Assembly: GCA_017656305.1 (NCBI GenBank)
Contig: JACDOG010000001.1
Span: 186,001-250,000, forward strand
Direction of reading: 5' to 3'
Origin: Thermoanaerobacteraceae bacterium
Lineage (GTDB): Bacteria > Bacillota > JADQBR01
Length of the DNA stretch: 64,000 nt
The notes under the pieces were generated by a model, which saw only the letters and a list, made by a program, of their open reading frames with translations, ran no database searches and was not told where the DNA came from. The translations under genes were made by a program, and so were the position numbers. Shown in pieces: positions 20,492 to 30,982 of this stretch; the first letter of the stretch is position 1, and each line of letters opens with the position of its first letter.

Positions 20492-20755
20492 CTAAATCTC
20501 CTCAGCCAATCTTTCATAAATTTCCCTAGAAATTTGTACTTGCAGCGACTTTTCCAGTGCCTTTGATTTCATGGCTTTTTCCAGGCATTCTCTGGCCGGG
20601 CAGATATATGCTCCCCTACCGGGTTTCTTACCCGTTGCATCAATATCTATTTCGCCTTGCGGTGAGCGAACCACCCTCACCAGCTCTCGTTTGTCCCTAC
20701 GCTCGCGACAACCCACACACATACGCATGGGAATTTTTCTCTTACCCTTAGCCAT
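20492..20755 (-). CDS. rnpM: YlxR / RNase P modulator RnpM
   Basis: 87-residue basic RNA-binding protein. The signature RMCVGCRERRDKRELVRVV followed by GKKPGRGAYICP places it firmly in the YlxR family, reported to bind and modulate RNase P RNA in Bacillus. ATG at 20755 after AGGAGGAATAGCCT. Three bases after nusA, in the conserved nusA-ylxR-ylxQ-infB order. Confidence 0.93.
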   Translation of the reverse strand: MAKGKRKIPMRMCVGCRERRDKRELVRVVRSPQGEIDIDATGKKPGRGAYICPARECLEKAMKSKALEKSLQVQISREIYERLAEEI

Positions 20756-20758
20756 AGG

Positions 20759-21874
20759 CTATTCCTCCTCTGCACTTACCTCCCCGTTACTTTCAGCTTC
20801 AATCTCAGTGGTGTCACTGTTATCTAAATTCTCATCATTCTGAGAAACCTGGCTTTCGCTCTTAATATCTATTTTCCATCCAGTCAATTTGGCCGCCAGC
20901 CTGGCATTCTGGCCTTCTTTCCCGATAGCTAAGGATAACTGGTAATCAGGAACCACAACACGCGCAATTTTTTTCGATTCATTAAGGTCCACGGAAATCA
21001 CTTTGGACGGACTCAGTGCGTTTGCTACCAGCTGTTTGGGATCTTCATCCCAACGTACAATATCTATCTTTTCGCCGTTTAACTCATTAACAATATTTTG
21101 CACTCTCAAACCCTTAGGACCCACACAGGCACCAACAGGATCTACTTTTTCGTCATTGGAACTAACCGCAATTTTTGACCTGCTACCCGCTTCTCTGGCA
21201 ATGGAATGAATTTCCACAACACCGTCGTGAATTTCCGGAACTTCCATTTCAAACAGCCTTTTCAGCAGCCCGGGATGAGTCCTGGATACAATTATTTGCG
21301 GACCCTTGGTTGTTTTCTTTACTTCAAGAATGTAAGTCTTGATTCTATCTCCCTGTTTATACTCCTCATTGGGTATTTGCTCGGTAGGAGCCAGGACGGC
21401 TTCTGTTTTTCCCAGGTCAATATAGACCGTATTTCCCTCAATCCTTTGGACAATACCGGTTACGATATCATCTTCCCTACTGACAAATTCCTCAAAGATA
21501 ACTCCTCGTTCCGCCTCACGAATGCGCTGCACCACAACCTGTTTGGCTGTTTGTGCGGCAATGCGCCCAAAATCCCGAGGCGTAACCTCCTCTTCAATAA
21601 TATCACCCAATTCGTAGCTCGGGTTGATTTTTTGTGCGTCTTCCAGAGAAATCTCCGTTAGCTCGTCAGTTACTTCATCTACAACGGTTTTCTGCGAGTA
21701 AACGGCTATTTCACCGGTATCACGGTCAACAACTATACGCACATTTTTCCGGGATCCAAAGTTTTTCTTATAAGCGGAAATCAGTGCCGCCTCAATGGCC
21801 TCAAACAGCACGTCTGCCGCTATACCTTTTGTTTCTTCTAAATCCCGTATGGCTTCAATAAACTCGGTATTCAT
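20759..21874 (-). CDS. nusA: Transcription termination/antitermination factor NusA
   Basis: RNA-polymerase-associated factor that controls pausing and intrinsic termination. About 371 residues: N-terminal polymerase-binding domain ([17 protein letters not shown]), S1 domain ([22 protein letters not shown]), KH1 ([20 protein letters not shown]) and KH2 ([19 protein letters not shown]), then an acidic Ser/Glu tail of about 35 residues. It lacks the extra C-terminal repeats of enterobacteria, as usual for Firmicutes. ATG at 21874 has GGGAGG seven bases upstream. Confidence 0.96.
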   Translation of the reverse strand: MNTEFIEAIRDLEETKGIAADVLFEAIEAALISAYKKNFGSRKNVRIVVDRDTGEIAVYSQKTVVDEVTDELTEISLEDAQKINPSYELGDIIEEEVTPRDFGRIAAQTAKQVVVQRIREAERGVIFEEFVSREDDIVTGIVQRIEGNTVYIDLGKTEAVLAPTEQIPNEEYKQGDRIKTYILEVKKTTKGPQIIVSRTHPGLLKRLFEMEVPEIHDGVVEIHSIAREAGSRSKIAVSSNDEKVDPVGACVGPKGLRVQNIVNELNGEKIDIVRWDEDPKQLVANALSPSKVISVDLNESKKIARVVVPDYQLSLAIGKEGQNARLAAKLTGWKIDIKSESQVSQNDENLDNSDTTEIEAESNGEVSAEEE

Positions 21875-21887
21875 TTTTTTACCTCCC

Positions 21888-22346
21888 TTATATGTCAACA
21901 GATAAATGAATCAAAGAAATTTTATCCCTTGGTATGAGCACCTTTTGGTTATCCTGGAAAATGGCCACGGCATCTCCTTCAAGCCCCAGCAATTTACCGG
22001 TAAAACTTTTTTTCCCGTTAATAGGAGCAAAAGTATTGGCGACCACCTTGTACCCGGCAAAGCGCTCAAAATCGGCATCTTTTTTCAGCGGCCGCTCGTT
22101 TCCCGGCGAAGACACCTCCAAATTATAGCTGTGCGGAATGGGATCTTTTTCATCCAACAGGTCGCTTAATTTGCGACTGACCTGTTCGCAGTCATCCAGG
22201 CCAATTCCATCGGGATGATCTATGTACACACGAAGGTACCACTGATTTCCTTCTTTCTTATATTCAACATCCACCAATTCATATTCGGTACCGGCAAGCA
22301 CTCGTTCAGTCAATTCCTCAACTTGCTTCTCAACCTTACTGGCCAT
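21888..22346 (-). CDS. rimP: Ribosome maturation factor RimP
   Basis: Needed for 30S assembly around S12. 152 residues with both RimP domains: N-terminal VEELTERVLAGTEYELVDVEY and GLDDCEQVSRKLSDLLDE, LEVSSPGNERPLKKDADFERF, and the C-terminal Sm-like domain (FTGKLLGLEGDAVAI). ATG at 22346 after AGGAGG. First gene of the rimP-nusA-infB operon, with a candidate sigma-A promoter just upstream. Confidence 0.95.
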   Translation of the reverse strand: MASKVEKQVEELTERVLAGTEYELVDVEYKKEGNQWYLRVYIDHPDGIGLDDCEQVSRKLSDLLDEKDPIPHSYNLEVSSPGNERPLKKDADFERFAGYKVVANTFAPINGKKSFTGKLLGLEGDAVAIFQDNQKVLIPRDKISLIHLSVDI

Positions 22347-22388
22347 AGCACTAACCTCCTATTAACTTATAATTCTTGGTATAGTTTA

Positions 22389-22416
22389 ATTCTATTGTAA
22401 CCATTCCATTTGTCAT
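22389..22416 (-). promoter_or_regulatory. Candidate sigma-A promoter for the rimP-nusA-infB operon
   Basis: Minus-strand ATGACA (-35, 22411-22416) and TAGAAT (-10, 22389-22394), each 5 of 6 to consensus, 16 bases apart; start near 22382, about 36 bases before the rimP ATG. Confidence 0.4.
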
Positions 22417-22445
22417 ATTATACTAATCCGCAAGCCTCGAACATA

Positions 22446-22474
22446 AACGAAAGAGTGGGGCCAACCCACTCTTT
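22446..22474 (-). terminator. Terminator after polC
   Basis: Minus-strand stem AAAGAGTGGG / CCCACTCTTT around a short loop, followed by CGTTT. The T tract is short and interrupted, so strength is uncertain. It separates polC from the rimP operon. Confidence 0.6.
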
Positions 22475-22567
22475 TCAGCAGCCAAACACTCTAATACGGG
22501 TACAGTATATCATACTGGGAACTTTCTTACAAGTTGCAAACGTTCCGGGCACAACATACCACTGCTT

Positions 22568-25500
22568 CTACATGGAAAACAGCACCAGTTGGTCCGTTTC
22601 CGGCAGGTCCTGGATAGTCCCATGTTCCAGCAAAATCTCGACAACGGCACTGGATGCCTTTCCCCTGGTTTTTAAATCTTGTATAGAACTAAAAGGCCTC
22701 TCTTCGCGCGCCCTCACAATATTTTTGGCCACCTGTTCCCCGACACCCTGCAGACCTACAAAAGGTGATAATAAACCTTCATCGGTGATTAAAAATTTGG
22801 TGGCATCCGAACGCTCCAAATCCACTGGAAGCACCTTGATACCCCGGCAGTACATTTCCAGGGCTACTTCCAAAATGGTCAATAAGTTTTTTTCTTTTTG
22901 GGTGACGTTGCCGCCCTTGGCTTCAATTTCTTCAATTTTGGCTCTGATCACTTCCGGACCCTGGACAATCATCTGTGCATCAAACTCGTCTGCACGGACG
23001 GTGAAAAACGTGGCATAAAATGCTTCCGGGTAATAGACCTTAAAGTAAGCTATCCGGTAAGCCATAGTTACGTAAGCCACCGCATGGGCCTTGGGAAACA
23101 TGTACTTGATTTTCTTACAGGATTCAATGTACCAGTCGGGAACACCACATTCTCTCATCTTTGCCTCATATTCCGGTTTTAAACCCCTACCTTTCCGTAC
23201 GTCTTCCATAATACGGAAACTGATATCTTTGGGTAGGTCTTTGTAAATTAAGTAGGTCATAATGTCGTCCCGGGTGGAAATAACCTCCGAAATGGTGGCC
23301 GTCCCTGACCTGACTAGTTCCTGAGCATTATTCAACCATACATCGGTACCGTGAGACAAGCCACTAATACGCACCAAATCGGAAAACTGCTTGGGCTGTG
23401 TATCAACCAGCATTTGCCGCACAAAACGCGTTCCGAACTCGGGAATACCGTAGGTACCGACTTCGGACCGTATTTCTTCCTTGGTTACGCCCAGAGCCGA
23501 GACCCCGGAAAAGATGGACATGGTTTTCGGCTCGTCAAGGGGAATGGTTTTGGCATCTATCCCTGTTAAATCCTCCAGCATTTTGATGACCGTCGGGTCG
23601 TCATGGCCCAGGATGTCCAGCTTGACCAAACGACTGCTAATAGCATGATAATCAAAGTGCGTGGTGATAACCTGGGAACTCGTATCATCGGCAGGACGCT
23701 GCAACGGCGTAAACCGGTGCACGTCCAGATTTTTGGGTACCACCATCAGCCCGCCAGGATGCTGACCGGTAGTTCTTTTGACACCGGTGATACCCTTGAC
23801 CAGCCGGTTGATTTCCGCAGTGCGCACCACTTCGTTGCGTTCGGCAAAGTAGTTTTTCACAAAACCGAAAGCGGTCCGTTCGGCAATGGTAGCAATGGTA
23901 CCCGCACGGTACACATTATCCTTGCCAAACAGCTGTTCCGTAAACCTGTGTGCCCGTGGCTGGTACTCTCCGGAGAAATTCAGGTCGATGTCCGGTACCT
24001 TGTCACCTTTGAAGCCCAGGAACACCTCAAAGGGAATGTCATGCCCGTCTTTTTTCAGCGGCTTGTTGCAATGCGGGCAGTCTTTGTCCGGCAGGTCCAC
24101 ACCCGAATTTACAGACCCGTCGGTAATAAACTCCGAAAACTTGCACTCGGAACACAGATAATGGGGCGGCAGCGGGTTGACCTCGGTTATGCCAGTCATG
24201 GTAGCCACAAAAGACGAACCGACGGAACCCCGCGACCCGACCAGATACCCGTCTTCATTAGACTTCTTTACCAGCTTATGAGCAATTAAATATAAAACCG
24301 CAAACCCGTTGGAGATAATTGCATCCAGCTCTTTGTCCAAACGGGCCTGCACAATATCAGGCAGGGGATCACCATACAGCCGTTTAGCCGTGGTTGTGGC
24401 CATACCGATAATTTCCTGCTCCGCACCGGGAATTTCCGGCGGGTAGAGTTCATCTGGAATGGGCTTAATCTCTTCAATACTGTCCGCCAGTTTGCGCGGT
24501 GTTTCCACAACCACCTCATAAGCTTTCCGTTCGCCCAAATGAGCAAATTGTTTCAGCATGTCGTCCGTAGTCCGGAAATACAGCGGCGGCTGTTCCAGGT
24601 CATCGTATCCCTGGCCGCTCATTAAAATCTTCCGGTAAATACTGTCGGTCGGTTCCAGAAAATGCACGTCGCCCGTGGCAACAACCGGTTTCTTCAACTT
24701 TTCTCCCAAACGTACCAGGTAGCGGTTCATTTCTTCCAAATCATTTTCCGTCAGTTTGCCCTGCCGCACCATAAACATGTTGTTGGCCGTAGGCTGTATT
24801 TCGATGTAATCGTACCAGGAGGCGATTTTTTCCAATTCTTCCTCGTCAGCACCGCTCAAATAGGCTCGTATCAGTTCACCGGCTTCACAGGCTGTGCCCA
24901 AAATTAAGCCTTCACGGTACTGTTCCAACAAGCCCCTGGGTATTAGCGGTTTTTTGTAAAAGTGCTCCAGGTGAGACTGCGTAACTATTTTATAAAGATT
25001 TTGCAGGCCTTGATAGTTCTTTACCAAAACAACTATGTGATATGACTTTAAGTTGTTGTTTTTTTTAAAGTTATCTTCAACAAGATATCCTTCCAGACCG
25101 TAAATTATTTTTACCCCGTACTTCCTACCGGCATCATGTGCTTCCGGAAAAGCCTGCAGCACACCGTGGTCCGTAATGGCCACGGCGGGATGACCCCACC
25201 GGGCAACCGTAGCCACCACCTTGTCCACATCGGTTACCGCGTCCAGGGCACTCATTTTGGTGTGCAGGTGCAGCTCAACCCGCTTTTCCTCCGCCTTATC
25301 CTCTCTTGTCACCGGTTCAGCTTCGTTAATGTCGTAACAAAACAATGTCAACTCCTGCGAATACCGGTCGTGCTGTACAGGCCCTCTGACTTTCAACCAC
25401 TGCCCTTTTTTCAATTTTCCTATCCACTCTTCATCCTTTTCCGCAAAAGCCTTTACGGTTATGGAATCGGTGTAATCTGTAATATCAAACAAGACCAGTT

Positions 25501-26296
25501 TCCGTTCACTTTTTAATTCTCTGACGTCCAGAGAGAACACTTCCCCGCAAATGACAACCTCTTTTTCTTCTTCTCTGACCTGCCGTAACGGGGTAATCTC
25601 CTTGTTACCGCCAATTAACCGACCTTTAATCACTCCCGGTACCGTTTCCTGCTGTTTCTTCTTCCTGGTTCTGTTGTGACCGTTGCCGGCCCTACTCCGG
25701 TTATCGGTAGTTATTGTCACGTCCACCCTGGCCAGGTAGCTTTCCTTAATTTTATTAGTATCCAATTCCTGATGTTCATTCTTTTCCACCAGTTCCACGG
25801 AAACCGGTTGATTCAAGACGGTTTCCAGCCACTGGCCCAGCTGTACCGGAAATTGCTTTTCCTGTAAAAACCGTAAAGCCATGGGGTTACTAAACCCGAG
25901 CACCAGTTTGTCCTTTTCCACCTGCCAGCTGACGTCCTGCATCCAGTTTTTTATGCTGGAAAACCGGAAACCAATCTCTTCTACAAGCAAATCCCAGTTT
26001 TTACACAACTGGGATAGCGATAAATGAGGCAATTGATAGTCTATGTCAAACTGTACATTAATGCCTAACCGTTCAGTCAACTGTTCTGTTAAGTCTTGCA
26101 GTTCCTGCCGCGAAAGCAACCTGTCCAGCTGAATACAAACCTTCCAAGCTCTGTCTTTTAAATTGACAGTCACCTTAAGCAGCTGTGCGTGGTGTCTCAA
26201 TAGCTCCTCCAGTGCAGGAGACAGTTCTGCATAAGACGTTAAATTGTTGACCCAATCAGCTTGTCCGTTACTTTTACCCGCACAAGTCTCTCCCAC
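22568..26296 (-). CDS. polC: PolC-type DNA polymerase III alpha subunit lacking the exonuclease insert
   Basis: Gram-positive replicase. 1242 residues: N-terminal domains (about 1-235), OB fold (about 240-330), PHP domain with HLHT (343-346) and AITDHG (373-378), and the C-family polymerase core with GSRGSVGSSFVATMTGITEVNPL, the zinc-binding CSEC / CPHC pair, GDKVPDIDLNFSGEY with catalytic Asp residues, and KIKYMFPKAHAVAYV. In Bacillus PolC (about 1437 residues) a proofreading 3'-5' exonuclease beginning VVFDVETTG interrupts the PHP domain; here the chain passes from IIYGLEGYLVED (about 397-408) straight to LKSYHIVVLVKNYQG (about 416-430), with no DEDD motifs. The length gap of about 195 residues fits a clean loss. 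GTG start at 26296 after GGAGGG. Confidence 0.93.
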   Translation of the reverse strand: MGETCAGKSNGQADWVNNLTSYAELSPALEELLRHHAQLLKVTVNLKDRAWKVCIQLDRLLSRQELQDLTEQLTERLGINVQFDIDYQLPHLSLSQLCKNWDLLVEEIGFRFSSIKNWMQDVSWQVEKDKLVLGFSNPMALRFLQEKQFPVQLGQWLETVLNQPVSVELVEKNEHQELDTNKIKESYLARVDVTITTDNRSRAGNGHNRTRKKKQQETVPGVIKGRLIGGNKEITPLRQVREEEKEVVICGEVFSLDVRELKSERKLVLFDITDYTDSITVKAFAEKDEEWIGKLKKGQWLKVRGPVQHDRYSQELTLFCYDINEAEPVTREDKAEEKRVELHLHTKMSALDAVTDVDKVVATVARWGHPAVAITDHGVLQAFPEAHDAGRKYGVKIIYGLEGYLVEDNFKKNNNLKSYHIVVLVKNYQGLQNLYKIVTQSHLEHFYKKPLIPRGLLEQYREGLILGTACEAGELIRAYLSGADEEELEKIASWYDYIEIQPTANNMFMVRQGKLTENDLEEMNRYLVRLGEKLKKPVVATGDVHFLEPTDSIYRKILMSGQGYDDLEQPPLYFRTTDDMLKQFAHLGERKAYEVVVETPRKLADSIEEIKPIPDELYPPEIPGAEQEIIGMATTTAKRLYGDPLPDIVQARLDKELDAIISNGFAVLYLIAHKLVKKSNEDGYLVGSRGSVGSSFVATMTGITEVNPLPPHYLCSECKFSEFITDGSVNSGVDLPDKDCPHCNKPLKKDGHDIPFEVFLGFKGDKVPDIDLNFSGEYQPRAHRFTEQLFGKDNVYRAGTIATIAERTAFGFVKNYFAERNEVVRTAEINRLVKGITGVKRTTGQHPGGLMVVPKNLDVHRFTPLQRPADDTSSQVITTHFDYHAISSRLVKLDILGHDDPTVIKMLEDLTGIDAKTIPLDEPKTMSIFSGVSALGVTKEEIRSEVGTYGIPEFGTRFVRQMLVDTQPKQFSDLVRISGLSHGTDVWLNNAQELVRSGTATISEVISTRDDIMTYLIYKDLPKDISFRIMEDVRKGRGLKPEYEAKMRECGVPDWYIESCKKIKYMFPKAHAVAYVTMAYRIAYFKVYYPEAFYATFFTVRADEFDAQMIVQGPEVIRAKIEEIEAKGGNVTQKEKNLLTILEVALEMYCRGIKVLPVDLERSDATKFLITDEGLLSPFVGLQGVGEQVAKNIVRAREERPFSSIQDLKTRGKASSAVVEILLEHGTIQDLPETDQLVLFSM

Positions 26297-26332
26297 TTGC
26301 TTCCCTCCAAAAAACCTGAAAATACTAAGCCC

Positions 26333-26965
26333 TTAATTTTTTTTGACGCATTGTGCTATTTCCCAATACATTTTTAACCGCGCAAGAAAACCCTTGAGCA
26401 TGCCCAATTTTTCCTCTTTCATCAGGTGAGTCAGATCAGTCAATTCTACCTCTTTGACCCGAAGATTGTGCTCGGCACTGTAGCGCGTCAGTGCCACCTC
26501 CACCCCAAACCTGGTGGCATCCAGGTCGCTGATCTGCTCAATGACATGCCTTTTTACCGCACGCTGTCCCGATAAAAACGGGGCCAAAAATTGGGCCAGA
26601 TCGGTGGTAAACCTGCCGTGTCCAAAAATCCCTACAGTCATATCCGCCTCGTCATGATAAACCGGCAAAACCAGGTCAACCACATGCTTTTCCGTTAATC
26701 CTATCAGGTCGGCGTCCAAAAACACGATGATGCTACCACTGGAATTTTTTACACCGACCATCATGGCACCACCCTTGCCCATATTCTCAGGTAAGGAAAT
26801 AACACGGGCACCGGCACGCTCTGCCACGGCAGCAGTTTCATCATGAGAGCCGTCGTCAACCACAATGATTTCGCTTATCAGCGGCACATTTCCGCAAACT
26901 CTAACCACATCTGCAATTGTCTTTTCCTCATTATAAGCAGGGATAACTGCCGATATTTTTATCAT
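26333..26965 (-). CDS. Family 2 glycosyltransferase
   Basis: 210-residue GT-A fold enzyme of the polyprenyl-phosphate mannose/glucose synthase type. Seen: ISAVIPAYNEEKTIADVVRV (nucleotide-sugar entry), IVVDDGSHDET, GKGGAMMVGV and the metal-binding FLDADLIGL. The C-terminus has no membrane segment. The donor and acceptor are unknown. It lies between proS and polC, where Bacillus has no gene, 36 bases before polC; glycosylation of a cell-surface lipid or polymer is a guess. ATG at 26965 after AGGGGTG. Confidence 0.8.
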   Translation of the reverse strand: MIKISAVIPAYNEEKTIADVVRVCGNVPLISEIIVVDDGSHDETAAVAERAGARVISLPENMGKGGAMMVGVKNSSGSIIVFLDADLIGLTEKHVVDLVLPVYHDEADMTVGIFGHGRFTTDLAQFLAPFLSGQRAVKRHVIEQISDLDATRFGVEVALTRYSAEHNLRVKEVELTDLTHLMKEEKLGMLKGFLARLKMYWEIAQCVKKN

Positions 26966-27017
26966 CAGTTTTCACCCCTAAAGGAATCACTTTAATTCTA
27001 TTCAAGGGTAGACTATC

Positions 27018-28757
27018 TCATGCCGTGATGCCTTCATATTGCGCCTGGTACTGTTTAAAAAGATTGTCCACTAACTCCTTGAGATGGGACGTAGCTTCGG
27101 TTAGTTGCACTGCTTGTTCTTCTCCCGAATGTCTTAATTTGACATCAACGGTTCCTTCATTTACCGTTCGTTTCCCAACAGTTACCCTAATAGGATAGCC
27201 AATCAAATCAGCGTCCTTAAATTTAACCCCGGCACGTTCATCCCGGTCATCCAGGATAACTTCCAACCCGGCATTCAAACAAGCACGGTAAAGTTTTTCT
27301 GCGGCCTCCACCTGTGCTTCCTCCTTAGTGGATACGGGTACGATTACTACCTGCGCCGGCGCAATGGTAATGGGCCAAATTATGCCGTTTTCATCATGAT
27401 TCTGCTCAATAGCGGCAGCCATGGTCCTGCTTATGCCGATACCGTAACATCCCATAACCAGTAGCTGCTCCTGGCCGTTTTCATCTGTGTACTTGGCATT
27501 GAGTGCCTCGCTGTACTTGGTACCCAACTGAAAAATTTGCCCAACCTCAATACCCCGCGCACTATTCAGCTTTGCACCGCATTTTGGGCACGGCTCACCG
27601 GCTTCCACTTGACGCAGGTCGGCCACTTCATCGATCTCGAAATCGCGACCGGGATTCACATTCTTATAGTGATACCCTTCTCTGTTGGCTCCCGCTACCG
27701 CATTGGTCAGCAAGGGTATCTCCTTATCCGCCAAAATTTTCACGTTCAACCCTACAGGCCCGACAAATCCTACCGGTGACTCTGCAATTTCCTCTATTTG
27801 TTTTGGATCTGCCAGTTCCAGCTGCAGGCAATCCAGGTGATTTTGCAATTTAACTTCATTGACTTCCCTGTCCCCGCGCAGCAAGACAGCAACGATTTCA
27901 TCATCAGCACGATAGAATAAGGTTTTTATCAAACGCTTCGGGCTAACCTTTAAGTAACCTGCAACCTCTTCAATAGTACGCGCGTCAGGTGTAGCCACTA
28001 GTTCCATCTCGGCTGCCGGCTCTTTTTCCGTTTCCATGGGTATGGCTTCTGCCTTTTCCACGTTGGCAGCATAGTCACATTCATCACAGTAAACTATGGC
28101 AGCCTCGCCGGTTTCGGCTAGCACCATAAATTCATGGGTAGTGCTGCCGCCAATAGCCCCGGAATCGGCCTCCACCACACGAAAGTCCAAACCGCAACGC
28201 TTAAACACATTGGTATAGGCCTGATACATTTTTTTATAGCTGTGCTCCAGGCCTTCCTGGTCCCTGTCAAACGAATAGAGGTCTTTCATGACAAACTCCC
28301 TGCCCCGCATGAGCCCGAAGCGGGGCCGCTTTTCATCGCGGTACTTGTTTTGAATCTGGTACAGCAATAACGGCAACTGCTTGTAGGAGTTGACCTCACG
28401 CCTTACCAAATCGGTAATAATTTCTTCATGCGTGGGGCCCAAACAGAAATCCCGGTTGTGACGGTCTTTCAACCTGAACATCTCCTCACCATAGACATCC
28501 CAGCGCTTGGTTTCCTGCCACAGTTCAGCCGGCTGTACAATGGGCAACAGCAGTTCCTGGCCCCCAAAACGGTTCATTTCTTCCCGCACAATGGCCGATA
28601 TTTTTTCCAACACCCGCATGCCCAGCGGTAAATATATATAAATACCCGAAGCAGACTTTCTGATCAATCCAGCACGCAGCAGCAGTTGGTGGCTGACAAT
28701 CTCCGCTTCTGCCGGGTTTTCTCTTAACGTGGAAATCAGCATTTGACTTACTTTCAT
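27018..28757 (-). CDS. proS: Prolyl-tRNA synthetase (bacterial, editing-domain type)
   Basis: Charges tRNA-Pro. About 579 residues: class II core with [16 protein letters not shown], motif 2 region [20 protein letters not shown], an inserted YbaK-like editing domain (about 225-385; [34 protein letters not shown] in part) and motif 3 GCYGIGISR, followed by the anticodon-binding domain. The insert marks it as the bacterial ProRS. Start at the ATG at 28757, with GAGGAGG upstream; the frame runs on to 28826 without support and would reach into the intergenic region. Confidence 0.96.
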   Translation of the reverse strand: MKVSQMLISTLRENPAEAEIVSHQLLLRAGLIRKSASGIYIYLPLGMRVLEKISAIVREEMNRFGGQELLLPIVQPAELWQETKRWDVYGEEMFRLKDRHNRDFCLGPTHEEIITDLVRREVNSYKQLPLLLYQIQNKYRDEKRPRFGLMRGREFVMKDLYSFDRDQEGLEHSYKKMYQAYTNVFKRCGLDFRVVEADSGAIGGSTTHEFMVLAETGEAAIVYCDECDYAANVEKAEAIPMETEKEPAAEMELVATPDARTIEEVAGYLKVSPKRLIKTLFYRADDEIVAVLLRGDREVNEVKLQNHLDCLQLELADPKQIEEIAESPVGFVGPVGLNVKILADKEIPLLTNAVAGANREGYHYKNVNPGRDFEIDEVADLRQVEAGEPCPKCGAKLNSARGIEVGQIFQLGTKYSEALNAKYTDENGQEQLLVMGCYGIGISRTMAAAIEQNHDENGIIWPITIAPAQVVIVPVSTKEEAQVEAAEKLYRACLNAGLEVILDDRDERAGVKFKDADLIGYPIRVTVGKRTVNEGTVDVKLRHSGEEQAVQLTEATSHLKELVDNLFKQYQAQYEGITA

Positions 28758-28827
28758 GGTTGCTACCTCCTCATTACTTAAATTTACGCAACACCTATTC
28801 GGATATGCCATATGAGACAAGCACATC

Positions 28828-29910
28828 TTATTTCCCTTTTGACGTATTGTCCCTGACTATCATATCTATTTCCTTCATCAACTGAGTAACCAATTCCTCC
28901 TGCGGAACCTTTTTTATTACCTTACCGTTTCGAAAAATAAGTCCCGATTGTCTGCCGCCGGCTATGCCAACGTCTGCCTCTTTTGCCTCTCCAGGCCCGT
29001 TAACCGCGCATCCCATGACTGCAACTTTCAGCGGGTAGGTGACACCGGCAAGCTTTTCCTCCACTTCCCGGGCAATCTGCGCCAGGTTTATTTGACAGCG
29101 GCCGCACGTGGGACACGCGATCAACTCTACTCCCCGTTTAACCAGACCCAAGGCCCGTAATATCTCGTACCCAACCTTTACTTCTTCCACCGGGTCGCCG
29201 GTTAGCGACACTCTGATAGTGTCACCAATACCCATGGCCAGCAGGCTGCCGATGCCCACGGCCGACTTAATAGCCCCCGTTCCCGGAAGCCCGGCCTCGG
29301 TTACCCCAACATGAAGGGGATAATCCACCTTCTCCGCCATTAATTGATATGCCGCAATCATGGTCGGTACGTGTGAAGCTTTTAACGAAATCTTGATGTC
29401 GTAAAAGTGCTCCTTTTCCAGTAAAGCCACATGTTCCAGGGCGCTCTCTACCATGGCCTCGGGAGTTGGCCCCCCGTACTTTTCCAAAAGTTCCTTTTTC
29501 AAGGAACCGGCATTGACACCAATGCGAATGGATACCCCGACATCTCTGGCACGTTCCACCACCTGTTTCACCCTGGTGCTGTTACCGATATTTCCCGGAT
29601 TCAAACGCAGACCGTGCACGCCGCTTTCTATAGCCTTCAGAGCCAGACGGTAATTAAAGTGAATGTCTGCGATGACCGGAATCTCGCTGGCCCGGACTAT
29701 CTGCGAAAGTGCTTCTGCCGCCTCTTCATCGGGAACGGCCACACGAACAATCTGACACCCGGCCTCAGACAGTCGTTTTATCTGCTTCACAGTTGCGTCC
29801 ACATCCCGGGTATCGGTGTTGGTCATGGACTGCACCGATACAGGAGCATCTCCACCTATGGCAACATTACCTACTTTAATTTGCCTAGAATGTCTCCTTT
29901 GAAAATGCAC
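28828..29910 (-). CDS. ispG: 4-hydroxy-3-methylbut-2-enyl diphosphate synthase
   Basis: [4Fe-4S] enzyme of the MEP isoprenoid pathway, acting after Dxr, which is two genes upstream. About 360 residues: TIM-barrel N-half ([42 protein letters not shown]) and the cluster-binding C-half with [25 protein letters not shown] and DVGIAGG. GTG at 29910 has AGGTGG five bases upstream; a GTG three codons earlier (29919) lacks a ribosome site. Electrons probably come from ferredoxin or flavodoxin. Confidence 0.95.
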   Translation of the reverse strand: MHFQRRHSRQIKVGNVAIGGDAPVSVQSMTNTDTRDVDATVKQIKRLSEAGCQIVRVAVPDEEAAEALSQIVRASEIPVIADIHFNYRLALKAIESGVHGLRLNPGNIGNSTRVKQVVERARDVGVSIRIGVNAGSLKKELLEKYGGPTPEAMVESALEHVALLEKEHFYDIKISLKASHVPTMIAAYQLMAEKVDYPLHVGVTEAGLPGTGAIKSAVGIGSLLAMGIGDTIRVSLTGDPVEEVKVGYEILRALGLVKRGVELIACPTCGRCQINLAQIAREVEEKLAGVTYPLKVAVMGCAVNGPGEAKEADVGIAGGRQSGLIFRNGKVIKKVPQEELVTQLMKEIDMIVRDNTSKGK

Positions 29911-29943
29911 ATGAACCACCTGTTCTCGTCCATTAGATGAATT

Positions 29944-30969
29944 CTACCCGAATAACTTTACAAGGTCGTTATAAGTTATTACTACCATCAGCAGCATCAG
30001 CAAGGCAAAACCGATGAAGTGGATTAAATTTTCCTTGTTGGGATCTACCGGTTTTCCCCTGAGCCCTTCAAATGCTAAAAACACCAGTCTACTCCCGTCC
30101 AGAGCAGGGATAGGAAACAGGTTAATCAGTCCCAGGTGCAGGCTTAAAATACCGGCAAAATTAAATACACTTGTCAAACCAAATTGTACCGCCTGCCCGA
30201 TAATACTGTAAATACCTATTGGACCTGCAACCTGGGCCTGCTCCTGACCAGTAATCACCTGGGCAAACCCTCCGATAATGCCTTTGGTAATTTCGTAGCT
30301 TTGCTTTAATCCCAGCCACACGGACTGCAAAACACCGAAACGTTTCAACTCGGTGGTCGGGTAAATACCGATCAAACCAACTTTGCGCTCGGGGTCGTAT
30401 TCAGGTGTTATTTCAAAAAACAGTTTCTTACCATCCCTGACAACTGTCAAAGTAATTCTTTGGCCTGCCTTGCCATGAATTATATCAGTAAGTTCATTCC
30501 AGTTTTCCACCTGCTGACCATTAACGGCAATAATTCTGTCGCCGCTTTTTAAACCCGCTTGCTCTGCGGCACGTCCGGGAATAGTTTGTCCTACTACATT
30601 CTCATTGGTGGGAACAGCCACTCCCAATATCATATAAACTATAACAAAAAGCACGATAGCCAGTAAAAAATTCATAAACGGGCCGGCAAAGATAACACTC
30701 ATACGTTCCAGCACCGGCTTTTCGTTAAAACCCCTGCCCTCTGGTGCCTCTTCTCCCGGTTCCATGCCGGCCATGCGCACGAATCCCCCAACGGGAAAAG
30801 CTCTCAACGAGTAGAGGGTTTCTCCCACTTTTTTTCCCAACACTTTTGGCCCCATACCCAGGCTGAATTCCTCCACCGAGATACCTACTCTTTTTGCTAC
30901 GATAAAGTGTCCAAACTCGTGAATAAATATCAACACACCAAAAATCAATATTGTTGCCAAAAGTGTCAT
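29944..30969 (-). CDS. rseP: Site-2 intramembrane metalloprotease RseP/RasP
   Basis: Membrane zinc protease that cuts anti-sigma factors and signal-peptide remnants within the bilayer. 341 residues: first membrane helix with zinc motif HEFGHFIVAKRVG (about 17-29), a central PDZ domain (about 120-200; AEQAGLKSGDRIIAVNGQQV), and a later helix with NLFPIPALDGSRLV supplying the third metal ligand. ATG at 30969. Adjacent to dxr, cdsA and uppS as in Bacillus. Confidence 0.95.
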   Translation of the reverse strand: MTLLATILIFGVLIFIHEFGHFIVAKRVGISVEEFSLGMGPKVLGKKVGETLYSLRAFPVGGFVRMAGMEPGEEAPEGRGFNEKPVLERMSVIFAGPFMNFLLAIVLFVIVYMILGVAVPTNENVVGQTIPGRAAEQAGLKSGDRIIAVNGQQVENWNELTDIIHGKAGQRITLTVVRDGKKLFFEITPEYDPERKVGLIGIYPTTELKRFGVLQSVWLGLKQSYEITKGIIGGFAQVITGQEQAQVAGPIGIYSIIGQAVQFGLTSVFNFAGILSLHLGLINLFPIPALDGSRLVFLAFEGLRGKPVDPNKENLIHFIGFALLMLLMVVITYNDLVKLFG

Positions 30970-30982
30970 TAAATCACCATCC

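Noticed and set aside
23603-24289. 228-codon plus-strand frame
   Set aside because: Lies entirely opposite the polC polymerase core; composition follows the antisense of conserved codons.
28758-28827. T-box riboswitch upstream of proS
   Set aside because: Only 70 bases separate proS from ispG in the region concerned, far too short, and no T-box sequence or terminator is seen.
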